Source: Tubiluchus corallicola (Eukaryota > Priapulida > Priapulimorpha > Priapulimorphida > Tubiluchidae). Taken from it: DNA of 64,000 nucleotides. The notes beneath the pieces are model-generated. The model was not told the DNA's origin. It worked only from the letters and a program-made list of their open reading frames with translations, and did no database searches. The stretch's first letter is position 1. The number at the start of each line of letters is the position of its first letter. Location of the stretch: positions 62,001-126,000 of the forward strand of contig JAQGDQ010000612.1 of NCBI GenBank assembly GCA_030141605.1, given 5' to 3'. This document shows positions 25,301 through 34,796 of the stretch, piece after piece. The position numbers and the translations under genes were made by a program.

Positions 25301-28300
25301 CTGAGCCACTTGTGTTCTGACTTCCTCGTGTTGCCTGCACATCCCCACAACTCTTCATGCTGAGCCACTTGTGTTCTGACTTCCTCGTGTTGCCTGCACA
25401 CCCCCACAACTCTTCATGCTGAGCCACTTGTGTTCTGACTTCCTCGTGTTGCCTGCACACACCCACAACTCTTCATGCTGAGCCACTTGAGTTCTGACTT
25501 CCTCGTGTTTCCTGCACACCCCCACAACTCTTCATGCTGAGCCACTTGTGTTCTGACTTCCTCGTGGCCTGCACACACCCACAACCCATGCTGAGCCACT
25601 TGAGTTCTGACTTCCCCGTGTTGCCTGCACACCCCCACAACTCTTCATGCTGAGCCACTTGAGTTCTGACTCCTGTCTACACCACAACCCACAACCTCCC
25701 CGTGTTGCCTGCACACCCCCACAACTCTTCTTGCTGAGCCACTTGAGTTCTGACTTCCCCGTGTTGCCTGCACACCCCCACAACTCTTCATGCTGAGCCA
25801 CTTGAGTTCTGACTTCCCCGTGTTGCCTGCACACCCCCACAACTCTTCATGCTGAGCCACTTGAGTTCTGACTTCCCCGTGTTGCCTGCACACCCCCACA
25901 ACTCTTCATGCTGAGCCACTTGAGTTTTGACTTCCTCGTGTTGCCTGCACACCCCCACAGCTCTTCATGCTGAGCCACTTGAGTTCTGACTTCCCCGTGT
26001 TGCCTGCACACACCCACAACTCTTCATGCTGAGCCACTTGAGTTCTGACTTCCTCGTGTTTCCTGCACACCCCCACAACTCTTCTTGCTGAGCCACTTGA
26101 GTTCTGACTTCCTCGTGTTGCCTGCACACACCCACAACTCTTCATGCTGAGCCACTTGAGTTCTGACTTCCTCGTGTTGCCTGCACACCCCCACAACTAA
26201 GCATGCTGAGCCACTTGAGTTCTGACTTCCTCGTGTTGCCTGCACACACCCACAACTCTTCATGCTGAGCCACTTGAGTTCTGACTTCCCCGTGTTGCCT
26301 GCACACCCCCACAACTCTTCATGCTGAGCCACTTGAGTTCTGACTTCCCCGTGTTGCCTGCACACCCCCACAACTCTTCATGCTGAGCCACTTGAGTTCT
26401 GACTTCCCCGTGTTGCCTGCACCCCCCCAACTCTTCATGCTGAGCCACTTGAGCTCTAACCCCGTGTTCCTCACCCACAACTCTTCATGCTGAGCCACTT
26501 GAGTTCTGACTTCCCCGTGTTGCCTGCACACCCCCACAACTCTTCTTGCTGAGCCACTTGAGTTCTGACTTCCCCGTGTTGCCTGCACATCCCCACAACT
26601 CTTCTTGCTGAGCCACTTGAGTTCTGACATGCTAAGTAACATAACTTTGCATGGAATTTTTTTAGGACATAATTTGATATTGCCTTTTCTTCCCCCGATT
26701 TACGTTTGCATAGGTGAGGTCATGTAATGGCGGAAGAGTATTGCGGGAGACTTAGAATGAAAACAAACTAAAATTCATTTCAACGCGAGTACGATATATC
26801 CGTAAAATTGCTGTAAAGTAATATAATTTTTTAAGACTTCAGGTACCTCTTTTCTTGTCTTTTAAGTAGTAAAATGTTACTGAATGTGACTTGAATGACA
26901 AGATTTCTTTGAAAAAAACTTTGGGATAGTGAATGATTAGTCAAGAATCCTTATGGATAACTTTTTCACTCATTTTACATGATTAATTATTTCATTTCTT
27001 GTGTCTAATATTACAAACTTCCCAATTAGCAGCTCTTGTTGCTGCTGCTGCTGCTGCTGCTGTGGTTCGTGTTGTTATCGTTTTGTCGTCGTTATCGTCG
27101 TGATTTTTATTATTAACATTTTAAATCGGTTTGAAATATGCTACCATTTATACATTATCGTCAAAAACATGTTGGAAATTATTGATTTTAAAATTTGTTG
27201 TTTTTACGTTTTCAGACGTACAGTAACAACAAGCTCTACTTGCCTCGTGAGTTTGCATTCACACCGCCTCGAGTGGTAAGTATGTGGGCTTCTCACCTCT
27301 TTTTACAACATGGCTTCATGCTGTTTTATATAAGCATTTTCCCAGTGTGAACAACTTTATTACAAGTGCAAACTGTAAAAGGTCATTAAAGTTTTAAACT
27401 AAATTTATATGATCTTGATATATAGCTAGTGCGCTTTGTCAACGTGTCGGATGTCAAACTGTAAGAAGTTTTTAATATAAGCATTTTTTTGTCTCATGTT
27501 TGAGCTTTCATGCTGATTGCTTTTCCGGAATTTTCCAGAGAGGGAAGGCTGCCCGGGAGGCTATGATGGCTAATCTCAGCCGCATTCCAGCTGCCTTACC
27601 CAGGAAAACTGTTTCCACGACGAATAGCGGTAACACGACACAGTAAGTGTGAAGTTCCGACGCTTTTGAAACACAACAAATTTTGGAAAACGAAACGCTT
27701 GCAAACTTTTATCTCTTTAGATCGATAAATAGAAAAATCCTACGGTTAAATTATCACAAAAAATAGGAAAAAAGAAAGAAAACACATTTCAATTACCACT
27801 TTAGTTCTTCTTGTGAATAAAAAGTAGGACAAAAACTAAGCCATAATGAATTACTAGAACTACTAAACTAATTTTTTGTGAAACATAGAAAGGATGTCAC
27901 ACTATGAAGGATACAAGTAAGTAGCAAAAACACAGAAGCACAGCAAGTAAAAACACAAGGGAGAAACACAAGTATAAAATCCCTGTCTATAGTCAGAGTA
28001 CAGAGTGGGGCACAACAAAAACCTTTAGGAACCTCTGCAAATTCTGATATCATCATTTTCGTATTCGCAAACAGGAAAGTCATATAAAATATTACTGTAT
28101 GAGTCAACGTAGTCCATTATACATATAACCTCACTTCGAATATGTGAGTGAACGACTAAGTATAAGTATTTCAAAGTAGTTTATGCTTTGCCTGTGCACT
28201 GCAGTTTATTACGCTTTTTAGTTTTCGTTTAATGGAGTTTATTCTTTCTCAGGTTGGTCCCAAGAGGTAGAGGGCGACCGAGAAAATACGTCACCGAAAT

Positions 28301-31300
28301 GCGTAAGTATGAACTTTACGAAAAGACAAAATGTTACGCCAAGCTTTGTTAAGTGGTTTCTTGCTTGGCATTTATATTGATAAGAAAGTAATGATATTCG
28401 AAAAATTTCTCTTTTATGTCTATGTCACAGCATTTTGTTTTAGTAAAAAAACTTGCCTGCCATGCACAGAGCTGCTTTTATAGATCATTTAGGATAAAGA
28501 TACTGTTTATTTGCTTTATTTATTTATTTAATTAGTTAGTTAGTCAGTCAGTCAATTAGTTAATTTGTTTGTCATTGGAATTGAGATGGTTGATAACATA
28601 TGTTTAAGAATTAACCTTTAACATACTAGAGAATGTAAAGTGAATTAGAAGAAGCGAGTGATGATGCTGAGAGCATGGCTTTAAAGTTAAGCATTGCTGG
28701 ATTAGTTAATAAATGGATGGGTAACTGTTGCACAAATCACATCTGTGCCGTTTCATCTATCTTGCTATTCCCGGATGTTTACCTTGTTGAGAGAGTATGT
28801 TATTGCTTACAAACATGCCTGAGGTACTGCTGCTGGTCCAATGACTTATGATTAATAATGAGCTAGGTTCCAGTACATTCACAACCTAGTACATTCATAA
28901 ATAACTACCATCAGCATTAGTAGTTCCTGCATTGGCCATTGCTTACAGTGGGGTGTGTCACTATTAAAAAAGATGTGGTTTTCTATGTCTAAGTAAACAG
29001 GCAAGCTAGTAAACAAGCGTTGTAAACATGTCTGTTTACAGATGTGGAAGTCATTCAGGCCGAAGAAGCTGAAGAAGAAGAAGAAGAAGAAGAGCAGGAG
29101 GAAGAAGACGAGTCGAAAGAAGAAGTGGTTCATGAGGAGGAGGTCCCTGTGGAGGTGAAGGACGTGAGCGAAGGAGAGGCGCGGCTCTCGGAGGAAGAGG
29201 CAGACGAAAGAAGAAAGCGACCAGGCGGCGGCGGAGATGCCCCAACTGCTAAGAGAAGTAGAGTGTAAGTTTGGCTTCATCTGTTGAGTAAAGCTGGCTT
29301 CATCTGTTAAGTAAAGTTGGCTTCATCTGTTAAGTAAAGCTGTTAAGTAAAGCTGGCTTCATCTGTTAAGTAAAGCTGGCTCATCTGTTAAGTAAAGCTG
29401 GCTTCATCTGTTAAGTAAAGTTGGCTTCATCTGTTAAGTAAAGCTGGCTTCATCTGTTAAGTAAAGCTGGGTTCATCTGTTAAGTAAAACTGGCTTCATC
29501 TGTTAAGTAAAGTAACACCTGTGGCAGATTCAAAATTTTTTTCACTACTCCTGTATACACCCATGTTGCAAAATAATGTTGCTAAATAATCTGAACACGA
29601 ATGCCCTGGTTCCAAGCGAATAAACTGAGGGGCTTATTAACCAATAGGCTAACTAGGCTATAGCCTAGGGCGCCAAAGTTTGAGGGCGTCACGTTTTATA
29701 AAAAATTCTTATTCTCCTCGGAAAATGTGCATACTTTCATATTCACGTAAAGGCGCATTCTTTGACACACCACAGGCAGTTACTGAGTGAAACTTCTATA
29801 TAAGTGCCACATAACGAACAGGTGCATGGTATTACACAACAAGCAGTTAGGCAGCCTGCTTGAATATAAGCGGTATACAAATACATATAATTAATAATGA
29901 CAACGTAGAAACCATGTTTACAGTATTTCTAATACACCACAAGTAATTGTTTAACCTGCTCATTAGATAAACGACCATAAATTCACAATACAGATGGGCG
30001 GGACAGAACTATCAGCCTAGAGTGTCGTAAAGTGTTGACACGCCCTTGAATAAACTGCTTTCGTGAAGTTTGTTATTTCTAATTACAACACAATATTAAT
30101 GCTGATTTAAATCATACAGAGCTAATTTGTTTTACAATCAGGAGCTGTCGCCTTCCTTAACGATCCACCAGTATTTTCACCACCTGTGACAGCGTGACAA
30201 TCAAGCTCGCTTGGTGTGGTCACAGTCATGTGATTTCAGCGTGACAATCAAGCTCGCTTGGTGTGGTCACAGTCATGTGATTTCAGTGTGACAATGAAGC
30301 TTGCTTGGTGTGGTCACAGTCATGTGATTTCAGTGTGACACCGTGACAGTCAAGCTCGCTTGGTGTGGTCACAGTCATGTGATTTCAGTGTGACACCGTG
30401 ACAGTCAAGCTCGCTTGGTGTGGTCACAGTCGTGTGATTTCAGTGTGACAGCGTGACAATCAAGCTCGCTTGGTGTGGTCACAGTCATGTGATTTCAGCA
30501 TGTTGCAGGTTAATAGCATTTTTTGCACTATACACTTTCAACGTGCAGACAAAAGTTTGCAACTAAAATACTTTTAAGTTATGTGGCATGTATTAAAGCC
30601 TATGAGTCAAGGGGCTACAGGAGAAATGCCAATACCCTGTATAAATTCAAAAAACCAAAATTCATGTAACTAATTTCTCCGATGATAGGAAGTGTCTGTT
30701 AATGTTTCTTTTTCATTGAGTGACGATGTAGTTATTATGGAAGTAATTTTCTGGTAGAGAATTCCACGGATAAGAAGCCCAAGGAAAAAAGGTGAAAGTA
30801 ACAAAATTTGTTTGCAATTTAAGTAAAGTATCAAATGATTATGATAGGTTTTTTAAATTGAAAGCTAGTATTGAATTTTGCAGTCTACAATTATAAAATG
30901 TTTATTATAATATTGAAGTTGTAAATACCACAAAAAAATTGACCAACAAAAGCAATTATTTTGAGTTCAGCTTGGTCCTTTTCTTTCTTTGTTCTTTTTC
31001 CATTTGCTTCTCTCCTTTTTTCAGCTAAACTTTAGTATAACAGATTGTGATTTTTTTTCTTTTGTCACACTGTTTTAGTGAGGCACAGGAGATCAACGAC
31101 GAAGAGGAATCGGTCGAAGAAGCCGAGTCGGAAGAGGTGCAGCTCACAACATCACCCTCAAAACCCAAGCGGGGACGACCGAGAAAATACCCACTGCCTC
31201 AAGAAATGAAAAAGTATCCCAAAAGAACTACGTAAGTAAAAGATTACGAGTTTTCATAAGTTGTGTGCAAGGAACAAGTTATTACTTCCTGATAATTTGT

Positions 31301-32971
31301 ATTAAAGTGCCAACATTTATGAGTACTTTTGTTAAACTATTTTTTTGATTTTTTTTTGTCTGTTGTATGAAGAATTGTAAATTTTGAACAGACTGAAAGG
31401 AATTAAGTTTTGCGTGCCTAAAATGTTCAAGGTTCTAAAACTTATGTTTCTTCTTCCAAGAAACTTATATACATCGAGCAACCACTCAAGTTTGTGGTGA
31501 CATCTGTGGTTCAAATTTGTAGATAATTTCTAGCCAAGATTCTTTGACCGTCTTCTTTTAAGGAAGTGAACAGTAAATTGTTAAACTGTTTAGTTTGGAA
31601 GAACTATGGTATATTTTTGTGATGTTTTGGTTTTTAGCTAGGTGGTCTTTTGCGTACATTTTGTTACACGGTGTTGCTAAGTTTGTTGTTGCTTATTTTA
31701 GTCGTGTGACGGCAGCACGAAATGGTGAAACCAGCGACGGAGAAGAAACGCCAGAAAGCGCCGATTCCGCCTCTTACCCTTCTGGTGAAACCATAGCAGA
31801 TGATGATGTTCAGGTATTTAATTTCGGGAAATTAAAGTCCTTTGTCGTAATTCCCACCCATACGAAATCCAGCTGTTAAACTTTGAAGGCGAGAAGGTGT
31901 ATGCCTGTATTTATTTTGATGACATTTTAATGTTACTAATAATACAGTTAAAAGAAAACACAATCTTTGCCATTCGAGTCCTGTTAAACGCAAGAAAAAA
32001 GTTCCGAAGTAGGTTTCACAAAAATCTCCTTAAAAATTGTTGGTTTATAGCAATTTTAAGCATATATCACACTCTTGTCAAAAGTAATCGTTTGTTTTGT
32101 TAGTTTTCATTTTAAATCTCCCACGATACTTTTCCGACCACTACGCACAACGTAAATCAGTGGAAGAAAAGGCAGTATCAAACTATGTCCCAAAAACATT
32201 CCATGCAAAGTTATATTACTTAATATTTTGCTTACCTGCTTGAAAGACTTGTGTAACTAGAAAAGAAAATTCTTAGTAATTTAAAATGTTTTCACCGATT
32301 GGTAAAATGTTGTTGACTCACCCTCCAGGGTGTACCACTCACTAACCAGAAAACCTATTTTTCATTTTATTGACAATATGCAGTAATATAAAATTTTGCT
32401 TAGTTAGTGAAGAATGCGCTACGAATACTCCAATTATGTTTTCAAACTTTGCGCAGTGTTATGTAAAATTGTTTCAAATCACTTATCGTCAAAATGGCTG
32501 CCCCTAACAGTCATCACAAAAATTTAAATTATACAGTGTTACTGCTATTACAAGCCCTGTATGCAGTATGACACAGCATGTGAGTTGTACAAAATTTCAA
32601 GATGAATTTTTTAAGCTTCATGTAAATGAAGAGTTTTCTTGTGCTTTAAAATAGCTATCGTGCTTTTGTGCTCATATAGTGCAGGTTATGTAATCAAATT
32701 ACAATGACTGGTTATTTTTCACATTTAATAATAGAAAAGCATAAAGAATGTAAGCAACAAAGCTCTTAAAATGTTTGTTTTGCATGGATTAGGCATAGTT
32801 GATTTGAAACACAGTTTCCTGCATTACACATTATTATTTTCATAAGATTCATTTAAACACGTTTCATTTGCTGGATCACGTTAATGATATAAAGTGAAGA
32901 CGTACCGTGTTTTTGACTTTGTTTTTATTTTTCTTTAGGAGAAACGAAGAACACGTGCGAGTCGTCGATGA
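1069..32971 (+). CDS. PDS5: Sister chromatid cohesion protein PDS5 homolog (complete, 31 exons)
   Basis: This gene encodes a HEAT-repeat regulator of cohesin that acts in the nucleus with WAPL and the acetylation/sororin system to control cohesin release and sister cohesion. I joined 31 GT-AG exons (listed in the five block entries). Splice phases agree at every junction, and the coding total is 4032 nt, or 1343 residues plus stop. Vertebrate PDS5A and PDS5B have about 1337 and 1447. Collinear landmarks include YPPG near the N-terminus, KDVRLL then APEAPY (residues 89-94, the APDAP-type motif), [40 protein letters not shown] and ENIKQTKDA. The C-terminus is acidic with two AT-hooks (RGRPRKY near 1160 and 1276) and ends in a basic RTRASRR. 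The start is the first ATG in a good context, just before YPPG. Whether one or two paralogs exist cannot be judged here. Confidence 0.96.
5243..5538. repeat. 63-64 bp minisatellite, about 4.6 copies, in PDS5 intron 8
   Basis: The motif GTCTACTGTAC recurs at 5246, 5309, 5372, 5436 and 5500, giving periods of 63, 63, 64 and 64 bp. Each unit also contains TGGACTGTA- or CGGACTGTA-like and GATTTGTTGAGAG segments. The last unit runs into the polypyrimidine tract of the exon 9 acceptor at 5563. Confidence 0.95.
5564..11387 (+). CDS. PDS5: PDS5 exons 9-14 (central HEAT region)
   Basis: Exons are 5564-5715, 6023-6174, 7050-7196, 8252-8349, 10088-10227 and 11175-11387. Diagnostic peptides are [92 protein letters not shown] and [14 protein letters not shown]. 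Each lines up in order with vertebrate PDS5. Exon 11 must end at 7196 (GT|GTAAGT) for exon 12 to read [14 protein letters not shown]. The introns are 0.3-1.7 kb. They carry a 63-bp array before exon 9, a 60-bp array before exon 13, and TTA and GTT microsatellites in intron 13. Confidence 0.94.
9824..10004. repeat. 60-bp minisatellite, about 3 copies, in PDS5 intron 12
   Basis: The words CTGATTTACTGTGTG, GATGTAGTAGCAA and TGACTCAGCTTCAGCC recur with a period of exactly 60 bp (for example GCTGATTT or ACTGATTT ending at 9840, 9900 and 9960). Because 60 is a multiple of three, an open frame appears on the minus strand. There is no sign that it is a gene. Confidence 0.93.
10303..10374. repeat. (TTA)n microsatellite in PDS5 intron 13
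   Basis: An almost uninterrupted run of about 24 TTA units produces poly-Leu and poly-Asn pseudo-ORFs on the two strands. A shorter GTT run follows at 10489-10512. Confidence 0.97.
11458..11473. repeat. Left target-site duplication of the LINE fragment
   Basis: ATTATTAGAAGAAGTG occurs here and again at 11977-11992, directly flanking the element. A perfect 16-bp duplication is the normal footprint of target-primed reverse transcription. Confidence 0.88.
11474..11976 (+). mobile_element. 5'-truncated RTE-like non-LTR retrotransposon tail
   Basis: Around 11645-11760 the plus strand reads [20 protein letters not shown] and then MGVVEMRMF. This is the conserved end of RTE/BovB-type reverse transcriptases, here frameshifted and stopped. 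The 3' end reads [14 protein letters not shown]-stop followed by a GAA-rich tail (11961-11976), typical of RTE elements. The front part (about 11500-11590) holds the CGGTCCCAAGCCCTGATAAA block often seen in such LINEs. A G run lies at 11486-11501. The copy is bounded by a 16-bp direct repeat, so it is a dead insertion in PDS5 intron 14. Family assignment is from memory. Confidence 0.82.
12492..12525. repeat. (TG)n / (TGCG)n microsatellite
   Basis: A TG run passes into TGCG repeats in PDS5 intron 14. The surrounding ORFs are Cys/Val and Ala/His artefacts. Confidence 0.95.
12785..12920. repeat. About 53-bp tandem repeat, 3 copies
   Basis: The block CACCTGAACAC(T/C)GTGGGAACCA followed by CGATAACC(G/C)CGGTTA-like sequence is repeated three times in PDS5 intron 14. 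Copies begin near 12795, 12840 and 12882. Confidence 0.85.
13730..21541 (+). CDS. PDS5: PDS5 exons 15-21 (C-terminal HEAT region)
   Basis: Exons are 13730-13890, 15293-15416, 16176-16331, 17340-17408, 17864-18000, 18566-18689 and 21337-21541. They encode [102 protein letters not shown] and [14 protein letters not shown]. All are collinear with the family. Intron 20 (18690-21336) is the longest of this block and hosts a hAT-type element. Introns 15 and 17 host the two halves of an inverted repeat pair. The rest of these introns is AT-rich and unassigned. Confidence 0.94.
14111..14795 (+). mobile_element. Interspersed repeat family A, copy 1 (MITE-like, about 0.68 kb)
   Basis: This non-coding repeat lies in PDS5 intron 15. 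Its ends are inverted: AAAGGACAAGAAAA at the left and TTTTCTGGTTCTTT at the right. The same internal landmarks (GACTCACCCT(C/T)CAGGGTG, GGAAGAAAAGGCA, AAAATGGCTGC) occur at 16425-16985 in reverse orientation and at 31980-32655 in the same orientation. Fragments occur at 26627-26870 and about 48905-49010. It is probably a non-autonomous DNA transposon. No target duplication was clear and no superfamily is assigned. Confidence 0.75.
16425..16985 (-). mobile_element. Interspersed repeat family A, copy 2 (inverted)
   Basis: This is the reverse complement of the repeat at 14111-14795, in PDS5 intron 17. It begins AAAGAACAAGAAAACC, continues with CGCGATGACTG and CAGCCATTTTGACG, and ends near GTGATCCTTTAAC. 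It lacks the about 40-bp inner block present near the left end of copy 1. Confidence 0.75.
19089..19693 (-). mobile_element. hAT-type element with remnant transposase N-terminus
   Basis: The element lies in PDS5 intron 20. Its terminal inverted repeats are TAGGGTTACCATA (left) and TATGGTGACCCTA (right), bounded by a perfect 8-bp duplication ACCTAACA (19081-19088 and 19694-19701), the hAT signature. On the minus strand inside it, an open frame starting at 19248 begins [20 protein letters not shown] and continues [13 protein letters not shown]. This resembles the BED-finger-like start of hAT transposases, but no DDE catalytic domain follows within 605 bp. It is therefore a non-autonomous, dead derivative. 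The 120-residue open frame runs past the element edge into intron sequence. Confidence 0.8.
21566..21735. repeat. Tandem duplication, two copies of about 85 bp
   Basis: The segment containing CAGTCTGATTACATCATTTG, GTTTAATGTTTGCTACAGTA and CAGAATGACTGATGTC occurs twice, head to tail, in PDS5 intron 21 shortly after the exon 21 donor. Confidence 0.9.
22159..27275 (+). CDS. PDS5: PDS5 exons 22-25
   Basis: Exons are 22159-22273, 23254-23386, 24558-24680 and 27216-27275. They encode [40 protein letters not shown] with [28 protein letters not shown] and [16 protein letters not shown]. Exon 22 is the one preceded by a proper polypyrimidine-AG acceptor (TTTTCAG). The three following near-copies in intron 22 lack it and are listed separately. 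Intron 24 (24681-27215) is dominated by a 59-bp tandem array, and intron 23 by an array of about 58 bp. Confidence 0.93.
22314..22751 (+). pseudogene. Three tandem partial copies of PDS5 exon 22 (non-functional)
   Basis: A unit of about 147 bp repeats three more times after the real exon 22; TTTTCCATTC starts at 22167, 22314, 22461 and 22606. Each copy carries the last 107 bp of exon 22, its GTAAGT donor and about 40 bp of intron. The copies lack the TTTTCAG acceptor; they are preceded by ATTAACAAAG or ATTACAAAG. Splicing at that AAG would put exon sequence out of frame. The third extra copy also has a 1-bp deletion (CATTACCTG for CATTCACCTG). Near identity suggests a recent duplication. Confidence 0.9.
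23640..24125. repeat. About 58-bp degenerate tandem array with higher-order pattern, PDS5 intron 23
   Basis: AAGTACTGAATACAAGTAAT, TTTTTGTCAAGTACAAGTA and TGTACTTAAAAAG recur about eight times. Two unit types alternate (AAAAAGTGGTAGTTAAG and AAAAAGCATTAATCACGTAA), which suggests a two-unit higher-order repeat of about 120 bp. Confidence 0.85.
24838..26632. repeat. 59-bp satellite-like tandem array, about 30 copies, PDS5 intron 24
   Basis: The unit runs CTTGAGTTCTGACTTCCCCG, TGTTGCCTGCACACCCCCAC, AACTCTTCATGCTGAGCCA and is repeated for 1.8 kb. Variants include TCCTCG for TCCCCG, CACACCC for CACCCCC, TTCTTG for TTCATG, and occasional truncated units near 25565, 25670 and 26455. The array is GC-rich and cytosine-biased, unlike its AT-rich surroundings. 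All three minus-strand frames are mostly open because 59 is not divisible by three and the unit has no stop on that strand. The resulting predicted peptides are artefacts. Confidence 0.97.
26627..26870 (-). mobile_element. Interspersed repeat family A, fragment
   Basis: This is a partial inverted copy (CATGCTAAGTAACATAACTT, TTGCCTTTTCTTCCCCCGAT, AACGCGAGTACGATATAT) directly after the 59-bp array in PDS5 intron 24. The array seems to end within or against it. Confidence 0.65.
27039..27062. repeat. (TGC)n microsatellite
   Basis: A run of TGC triplets in PDS5 intron 24, 150 bp before exon 25. Confidence 0.92.
27539..32971 (+). CDS. PDS5: PDS5 exons 26-31 (acidic, AT-hook C-terminus)
   Basis: Exons are 27539-27642, 28253-28302, 29042-29264, 31079-31231, 31702-31813 and 32939-32971. 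Exon 27 carries an AT-hook (GRGRPRKY) and exon 29 a second one ([11 protein letters not shown]). AT-hooks bind the minor groove of AT-rich DNA and are known in vertebrate PDS5B. Exon 28 is a glutamate-rich segment with a pure GAA run. The last exon is tiny ([10 protein letters not shown] then TGA) and matches the basic end of vertebrate PDS5. This tail evolves fast, so these exons rest more on phase, splice signals and composition than on residue identity. Alternative splicing here would not be visible from sequence. Confidence 0.88.
27765..28040 (+). repeat. Interspersed repeat family B, copy in PDS5 intron 26
   Basis: Segments TTACTAGAACTACTAAACTA, AACACAGAAGCACAGCA, ATAAAATCCCTGTCTATAG and ACAGAGTGGGGCACAACA recur in diverged form at 62680-62895 plus 63305-63425. 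There the copy is split by another element. It is non-coding, and its class is unknown. Confidence 0.65.
29267..29512. repeat. 23-bp tandem array starting at the PDS5 exon 28 donor
   Basis: The unit GTTAAGTAAAGCTGGCTTCA(TCT) is repeated about ten times, with one partial unit near 29340. The first unit (GTAAGTTTGGCTTCATCTGT) overlaps the exon 28 splice donor at 29265, so the array seems to have grown from the donor region. Confidence 0.92.
29627..30048 (+). mobile_element. Non-autonomous hAT-type element, copy 1
   Basis: This element lies in PDS5 intron 28. It starts GAGGGGCTTATTAACCAATA and ends GTTGACACGCCCTTG, with the perfect 8-bp duplication AATAAACT on both sides (29619-29626 and 30049-30056). 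A second full copy in reverse orientation is at 62896-63304, so the ends are confirmed by comparison. There is no coding capacity. Confidence 0.85.
30186..30500. repeat. 45-56 bp tandem array, 6 copies, PDS5 intron 28
   Basis: CAAGCTCGCTTGGTGTGGTC followed by ACAGTCATGTGATTTCA is repeated six times. Spacers alternate between GCGTGACAAT and a longer GTGTGACACCGTGACAGT, so the period alternates. Confidence 0.93.
31980..32655 (+). mobile_element. Interspersed repeat family A, copy 3
   Basis: This copy lies in PDS5 intron 30, in the same orientation as copy 1 and diverged from it. It shares GGAAGAAAAGGCA, TTGGTAAAATGTTGTTGACTC, CTCCAGGGTG and CAAAATGGCTGCCCCTAAC. The right end reads TTTTCTTGTGCTTT, the inverse of the AAAG-CAAGAAAA left end. 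Confidence 0.75.
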
Positions 32972-33607
32972 AACGTCGAACTGTTTAACGGATGTACATT
33001 TTGATACGGCCTCTTGTTCATTGATGCTTGTATTAATGCACCTGACTTGTACTTCTTAAACTTGTTTATTCCTTTGTATAAATTTGATTTAGATCTCGTT
33101 GTCTCTCGGTACAATGGCAGTGTTATTGTTTATGTAGTTTGTCATTTTCAGTTCAAGTCGTTTTTTGAAAAGATTTCCACTCTTGGAATGTGCTGTGAGG
33201 TTCCGGGAGATAGTCCACTTATTAAACCTTTTCATGAATCAGTTAAGTCATCGAAAAAATCAGTGATAGATCGATTTTACTTTCATGGGTGCATTTTTCA
33301 CTAAAAAGATCTTGACGTAACATCTTTAACTCTAAAAGAGACTTCGATCTTGGAAAGTTGCCTAAAGATCAGATTATGCAGTGGCGAAAGAGGGACAGTG
33401 CGATGCCCTGATGGCGGTTAAACACAACATACGACCATAATAACAGCTTACAAACATCCGTTGGATGTTTCATTTTTTTCACTGTTACACGTTCCCGTGT
33501 TAAACTACGAATTCGTTTTACGGATTAGAACTTTTGATTGATAAGAAATTCGAAATGAGCGCGCGATTGTCATTGTTGTTGCGCCTTGGCATGAAGTCTT
33601 TAATAAA
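32972..33607 (+). other. PDS5: PDS5 3' UTR with poly(A) signal
   Basis: Downstream of the TGA at 32969-32971 the first canonical AATAAA is at 33602-33607, giving a predicted 3' UTR of about 0.65 kb. An open frame at 33014-33304 inside it shows no recognisable protein and is treated as chance. Confidence 0.55.
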
Positions 33608-34318
33608 GAAGGTATAAACTAACAGACAATGGTAAGATGTCATCATTCCGGTTGCCAACCATACTTACAGTACTGGTAGATCGATTGCAACCTTGTGACT
33701 GTAATTGTTCTTTATCTAGTTCAAAATTCATGTTTCATAATGAAATTAAATTTTATTGACATGCATAGTAACTTAACTTGTTTTTTTTTTCTTTAATGAA
33801 GCATCCTTGAATAAGACCAGATTTTAAGATTATAAGTTTCCAATCATATGTTGGGTAGAATATTTCATTCATGCTCGTGTCATATGTTGAACAAATACAT
33901 TCTCTGCTTAAATAGTTTCTGTTCTGTTCGCTTCGTTCTTTATATAAGTTATGAGTGTTTGTAATGCGGCAGCATTTAACTTAACGAGTCTTGAAATTAC
34001 TTGTAGTGTGTTACACTAGTATAGTGTCTTTTGTAAAAAAATATAAATCCATTTGTATATTTAATTTATTGTAAGTCATTTGGATTTTTGTTTGGTAGTT
34101 TTCATTTTCGTAACTTTGGTTTATGTAAATCGATAATAACACTGGTAAATTACCTGCAGTTTTGCACTCCCATTTTCACACATAATAATCATGAGAACAC
34201 ATTTAATAATATTTGTAATCAAAATTTTCTGATGGCATTCTGTTTTATTTTTAACTGCTGTTAGCCAAACCGGACAGAGTTAACCAGTGAAGGTATTGAC
34301 CGATTAGTCTTGGCTATA

Positions 34319-34347
34319 ATGATGATGGTGATGATGATGATGATGAT
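34319..34347. repeat. (GAT)n microsatellite
   Basis: A short ATG/GAT run in the interval downstream of PDS5. Confidence 0.85.
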
Positions 34348-34796
34348 TTTCATCATGTACTTTGAGTTGAACAATTAATATGAGCTCAAGCACTTTCGTA
34401 ACAACTGAGCATATATGTAATAAACTAAGCATAAGCCTATGTAACAATGAGTACTGCTAGTACCTTGATGAATCCATGTTGTTGGTCAAACAGTACCCCT
34501 TTTTCATATCATATATAATTTAGCTGTGGAATTGAACTCACGACCCTCAGAATAAAAAGCGAGCAAATTCCTGTTCCAAAAAAGTGCTACTAAGCACACT
34601 AATTCTGCATTTATACATATGTATTGGCATAGGCGTACTCCACCCCATGATTAAAAAATGCCCGGATGTCGGGGTTTTTATTTGGCGGCATGTAGAAATT
34701 TCTAGATTTCCTTTTATGAAAAATATTATTTTATTTTTTCATTCATTTGGCCTGTTCCCGAAAAATATGGTGAGTGTCTGAAAAAAATGTGTGTGC

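Noticed and set aside
24838-26632. CRISPR-like regular direct repeats
   Set aside because: Units are contiguous with no unique spacers, the genome is animal and there are no cas genes.
24824-26642. Many overlapping minus-strand open frames of 60-115 residues with repeated Cys/Gly/Ser peptides
   Set aside because: They are the 59-bp tandem array read in different frames; there is no start, splice or promoter context and every frame is open equally.
33014-33304. 96-residue open frame after the PDS5 stop
   Set aside because: It lies in the predicted 3' UTR and I see no family match or splice context.
34500-34570. Minus-strand tRNA-like B box (GTTCAATTCC)
   Set aside because: No matching A box or cloverleaf could be drawn.
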